Shown here: positions 61,425 through 64,000 of the stretch, piece after piece | Numbering within the stretch: the first letter of the stretch is position 1 | Layout of the letters: every line of letters starts with the position of its first letter | Assembly: GCA_934454145.1 (NCBI GenBank) | Contig: CAKSFT010000011.1 | Span: forward strand, 1 to 64,000 | Direction of reading: 5' to 3' | From: an uncultured Clostridia bacterium | GTDB taxonomy: Bacteria; Bacillota; Clostridia; UBA1381 | DNA: 64,000 nt | Notes under the pieces: model-generated | The model's database searches: none | What the model was told of the DNA's origin: nothing | Seen by the model: only the letters and a program-made list of their open reading frames with translations | Made by a program: the position numbers and the translations under genes

Positions 61425-62930
61425 TTGCAGACAAATGTGCTTGAATATCTGGAAAAGTCGGCGCAGAGATATCCCGACAAGGTTGCCTTTTGTGATGAAA
61501 GCGGAGAAATAACGTTTTCGCAGTTGCTTTTGAATTCGAAAAAAATCGGCACGGCAATTGCCGAAAAGACGGGCAGGACAAATTGCCCGATAGGCGTTGT
61601 GACAGACCGCAATTTCCGCACGGTGGAGGCTTTTATGGGAGTGCTGCAAAGCGGAAACTTTTATGTGCCGATAGACAGCAATATGCCGTCAAAGCGCTTG
61701 GAGGCAATCTGTGAATCTCTTTCGCCGGAGCTGATTTTATATCACGAAAAGGACAAGGTGTCGGATTTGCTGCAAGGCGCGGCGTTGGACTATACCTCTG
61801 CGGACACGGTTGACGAACAGCTCTTGATGGACAGGAGAAGCAAGGTTTTGGATATAGACCCGGTTTATGTCATATACACTTCCGGTTCGACGGGGACGCC
61901 GAAGGGCATTGTAATTTCGCACAAGTCGGTGATAGATTTCACAGACTGGATGGCAGACGCAATCGGCTATGTGCACGAGGATATATTTGCCAATCAGGCG
62001 CCGTTCTATTTTGACTGTTCTGTGAAGGATTTGTACATGACGCTGAAGATGGGGGCGTGCGACTGCATTATCCCCAAAAAATTGTTTATGTTCCCGACAC
62101 TGCTTATAGATTTTTTGAACGAGCACAAAGTCACGGCGCTGACTTGGGCAACATCGGGGTTCAACCTGGTTGCGGGCTCGGGGATTCTTGAGAAAAAGAA
62201 ACCGCAGTTTCTCAAAAAGGTCGCCGTCGGCGGAGAAGCCATGCTTGCAAAAAATCTGAACATTTGGCGGAGCGCGCTCCCAAATGTTGAATATGTAAAT
62301 CTTTACGGTCCGACAGAGGTCACGGTTGATTGCACATATTTTGCGGTGACGGGGGAATATAAAGATTATGATGCAATCCCGATTGGGAAAGCGTGTGAAA
62401 ATAAGGAAGTTCTTTTACTTGACGATGATTTGAAACCCGTAAAAGACGGCGAGCCGGGCGAGATTTGCGTGCGCGGAACGGGGCTTTCGCGCGGATATTA
62501 CAATGAGCCGGAAAAGACGGAGGCGGCTTTTGTAAGGAATCCGAATGTCCCGTATATCGACTATATTTACAGAACAGGCGATATCGGGGTAAGGCGAGAG
62601 GACGGAAACATTGTTTTCCGGGCACGGCGCGACGGGCAGATAAAGCATATGGGATACCGCATTGAGCTTGGCGAAATTGAACGCGGAATAAACAGCCTCG
62701 GCATGATTAAGGCGGCTGTGTGCTTTTACGATTCTGCACGTGCGCGGATTGTGTGTGTATACGAAGGCGAGGCGGACAGCCGGGAGATTGTCAGGGGCGT
62801 TTCGGGGATTCTCCCCAAATATATGCTCCCAAACATTTACCGCAAGGTTGAAAAAATGCCGTATAACGCAAATTCCAAGATAGACCGCGTACTCCTGAGA
62901 AAGGAGTATGAAGATGAATCGAATCACTGA
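61425..62930 (+). CDS. DltA-like amino acid adenylating ligase
   Basis: A 501-residue ANL enzyme that should activate an amino acid (probably D-alanine) and load it on the carrier protein at 63660. It has YTSGSTGTPKG (151-161), the DltA-like FYFDCSVKDLY with the aspartate that contacts the substrate amine, NLYGPTEVTVDCTY, YRTGDIGVRREDG and the end NSKIDRVLLR with the A10 lysine. The DltA segment WxSTPSF is changed to WATSGFN, so the substrate may differ. The start is TTG with GGAGG before it; the frame from 61377 lacks a site. Confidence 0.85.
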   Translation: MQTNVLEYLEKSAQRYPDKVAFCDESGEITFSQLLLNSKKIGTAIAEKTGRTNCPIGVVTDRNFRTVEAFMGVLQSGNFYVPIDSNMPSKRLEAICESLSPELILYHEKDKVSDLLQGAALDYTSADTVDEQLLMDRRSKVLDIDPVYVIYTSGSTGTPKGIVISHKSVIDFTDWMADAIGYVHEDIFANQAPFYFDCSVKDLYMTLKMGACDCIIPKKLFMFPTLLIDFLNEHKVTALTWATSGFNLVAGSGILEKKKPQFLKKVAVGGEAMLAKNLNIWRSALPNVEYVNLYGPTEVTVDCTYFAVTGEYKDYDAIPIGKACENKEVLLLDDDLKPVKDGEPGEICVRGTGLSRGYYNEPEKTEAAFVRNPNVPYIDYIYRTGDIGVRREDGNIVFRARRDGQIKHMGYRIELGEIERGINSLGMIKAAVCFYDSARARIVCVYEGEADSREIVRGVSGILPKYMLPNIYRKVEKMPYNANSKIDRVLLRKEYEDESNH

Positions 62931-63663
62931 TTATAAGCAGGTTTCGCCATTGGTGATGAAATATTTCAGGCGCGGCGTTGTGACGAATAATTTTCTGGGT
63001 GCCGACGATTTCAGGGCAGAGATTGCCGAAGGAAACCTGTTTTTTGACGCGGAAGACGGGGCGCTGAAGCTTTATGTAAAGCGTAATGGTTTTTATGTCT
63101 TGTATTTTTACGTTTTTCCCGATTGCAGCCTGGGCGGATTGCCGGGGGCGAACCTTGTATGCGAAGTGTCGCAAAAATGCGAAGAAATTTTGCAAAACAG
63201 TGGTTTTTCAAAATTTGCCGAAAGGGTGAAACTGGAAAGAATCGGGAAAGAGGAAAACGGCGGCTTGACTGAAACCGCGATGGCGGCCGATGCGGAGGAA
63301 ATATTTTTACTGATGCAGAAAAGCTTTGATGAGCGCAGTGCATATCTGCCGACGCTGACACAGCTTCGCACGGAATGTGAAAACGGATTTGTGAAAATTG
63401 TGCGCGGCGGTGACGGAATCAGCGGAGCACTGAGATGGGGAATTGGCGGAAAAACCGCATTGATAAAGCATTTGTGCGTGAAAAGCACAGAACGCGGAAA
63501 GGGGACGGCAAAAAGGCTTTGTGCCACGGTTTTGGCAGAGCATGAAAGGTGTGCCGTGCATACCGGAAAGGACAACAAGCCGGCGCTTTCGCTTTACAAA
63601 AGCATGGGATTTTGTGAGGCTGAAAGCGAGTCGGCAATATATATGAAAGGATTAAAAAAATGA
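62914..63663 (+). CDS. GNAT family N-acetyltransferase
   Basis: A 249-residue protein. The C-terminal half has the GNAT acyl-CoA motif LCVKSTERGKGTAKRL and ALSLYKSMGF; the N-terminal half (FRRGVVTNNFL, YVLYFYVF) is a second, weaker GNAT-like or substrate domain. It is embedded between ligase and carrier protein (overlaps of 17 and 4 bases), so its job is probably tied to that pathway. The ATG at 62914 is 7 bases after AAGGAG. It is not part of the standard dlt operon. Confidence 0.85.
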   Translation: MNRITDYKQVSPLVMKYFRRGVVTNNFLGADDFRAEIAEGNLFFDAEDGALKLYVKRNGFYVLYFYVFPDCSLGGLPGANLVCEVSQKCEEILQNSGFSKFAERVKLERIGKEENGGLTETAMAADAEEIFLLMQKSFDERSAYLPTLTQLRTECENGFVKIVRGGDGISGALRWGIGGKTALIKHLCVKSTERGKGTAKRLCATVLAEHERCAVHTGKDNKPALSLYKSMGFCEAESESAIYMKGLKK

Positions 63664-63884
63664 TTGACAAGAACAGAATAATTGAAATAATTTCGGAAAT
63701 CTGCCCGGGGGCGGATTTGGAATCGGATGCGCTGATTGACGACGGCGTTTTGGATTCGTTTGACATTGTTGCGATAGTCAGCGAGCTGATAGACGCTTTT
63801 GACGCGGAGATAAGCGTCGAGGACATCGTGCCGGAAAACTTTAATTCTATAGATGCAATTGTAAAAATGCTTGAGAGTAAATGA
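63660..63884 (+). CDS. Acyl carrier protein, DltC-like
   Basis: A 74-residue acidic carrier protein. Ser33 in DDGVLDSFDIVAIV is the 4'-phosphopantetheine site, with the DltC-like GVLDSF signature. It should be charged by the ligase upstream after activation by AcpS. It overlaps the GNAT gene by 4 bases. Confidence 0.9.
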   Translation: MIDKNRIIEIISEICPGADLESDALIDDGVLDSFDIVAIVSELIDAFDAEISVEDIVPENFNSIDAIVKMLESK

Positions 63885-63942
63885 TGCCCGGCTTTTGGGG
63901 GATAATTTGTGCTTTTTGCACGGGAAGGAACGGTTGTAGAAA

Positions 63943-64000
63943 ATGGCATTTACATCGGCGGCGTTTGTTGTTTTTCTGGCGGCCGCGGCGGCGGCTTATT
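63943..64000 (+). CDS. Start of an MBOAT/DltB-like membrane acyltransferase (partial)
   Basis: ATG at 63943 with GGAAGGAA 13 bases before it opens a frame reading MAFTSAAFVVFLAAAAAAY up to the window edge. The pattern M-x-F-x-S-x-x-F-x-x-F followed by a hydrophobic stretch and Y is the usual start of AlgI/DltB-type O-acyltransferases. Its place after a carrier protein supports this. Confidence 0.65.
   Translation, partial: MAFTSAAFVVFLAAAAAAY

Overview
The window reads as chromosomal core sequence of an endospore-forming member of the Firmicutes, most likely class Clostridia. The evidence is the set of sporulation genes (spo0A, spoIVB, an uninterrupted sigK, spoIIAA-spoIIAB-sigF, spoVAC), Gram-positive promoters with 17-base spacers, strong AGGAGG ribosome binding sites with frequent TTG starts, a T-box leader, a GlyRS of the single-chain type, MazEF behind alr, and stand-alone MsmX-type and FtsEX modules. 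There are no rRNA or tRNA genes, no CRISPR array and no intact insertion sequence. I cannot name the genus.

Layout. 1-380: AT-rich end of a probable integrated element against the 3' end of guaA. 378-4228 (minus): guaA, an rRNA methyltransferase and malQ. 4530-7188: T-box leader and a HTH-cupin-acyl-CoA ligase fusion. 7262-14325 (plus): amidohydrolase, upp, rdgB, a membrane protein, acpS, nnr, alr and mazEF. 14326-15057: no protein gene, but a run of hairpins ending in a terminator. 15058-17309 (minus): spo0A and spoIVB. 17486-21638 (plus): pcrA, glyS, mscL. 21715-22398 (minus): sigK. 22557-35793 (plus): deoB, a YneA-like LysM protein behind LexA-like boxes, dusB, typA, gdpP-rplI-dnaB-tilS-ftsH, a DUF1858 protein and a CBS/DUF21 protein. 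36120-37942 (minus): yqhQ-prmC. 38112-42582: spoVAC, a copper-amine-oxidase-like secreted protein, a cupin, the spoIIA operon behind 0A boxes, a small orphan, a structured RNA candidate and a DUF1292 gene. 42683-49810: ruvX, pta-ackA, an EF-G paralogue, msmX, a Nudix hydrolase. 49933-55584: a GH3 glycosidase facing a decayed sugar locus (nagB-like and TIM-barrel isomerase pseudogenes run into the tail of a secreted repeat protein). 55663-61028 (minus): a PucR/CdaR-type regulator, then ftsE-ftsX-envC-like-ctpA for division-linked wall cleavage. 61425-64000: a dlt-like cluster (adenylating ligase, GNAT, carrier protein, start of an MBOAT acyltransferase).

The most unusual signal is a family of short palindromes (ends AGGTAATTG / CAATTACCT) in at least eight intergenic places. 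Seven of them lie 29-33 bases before a start codon, and seven of the eight are flanked by 8-13 base direct repeats like target-site duplications. One copy has grown to about 220 bases and supplies the last codons of rdgB. Other unusual points are the T-box with a probable isoleucine specifier before an acyl-CoA ligase, a 68-base duplicated hairpin before alr, an unassigned structured RNA near sigF, a repeated terminator cassette, and the decayed locus with two in-frame TGA codons, a homopolymer frameshift and a gene fusion.
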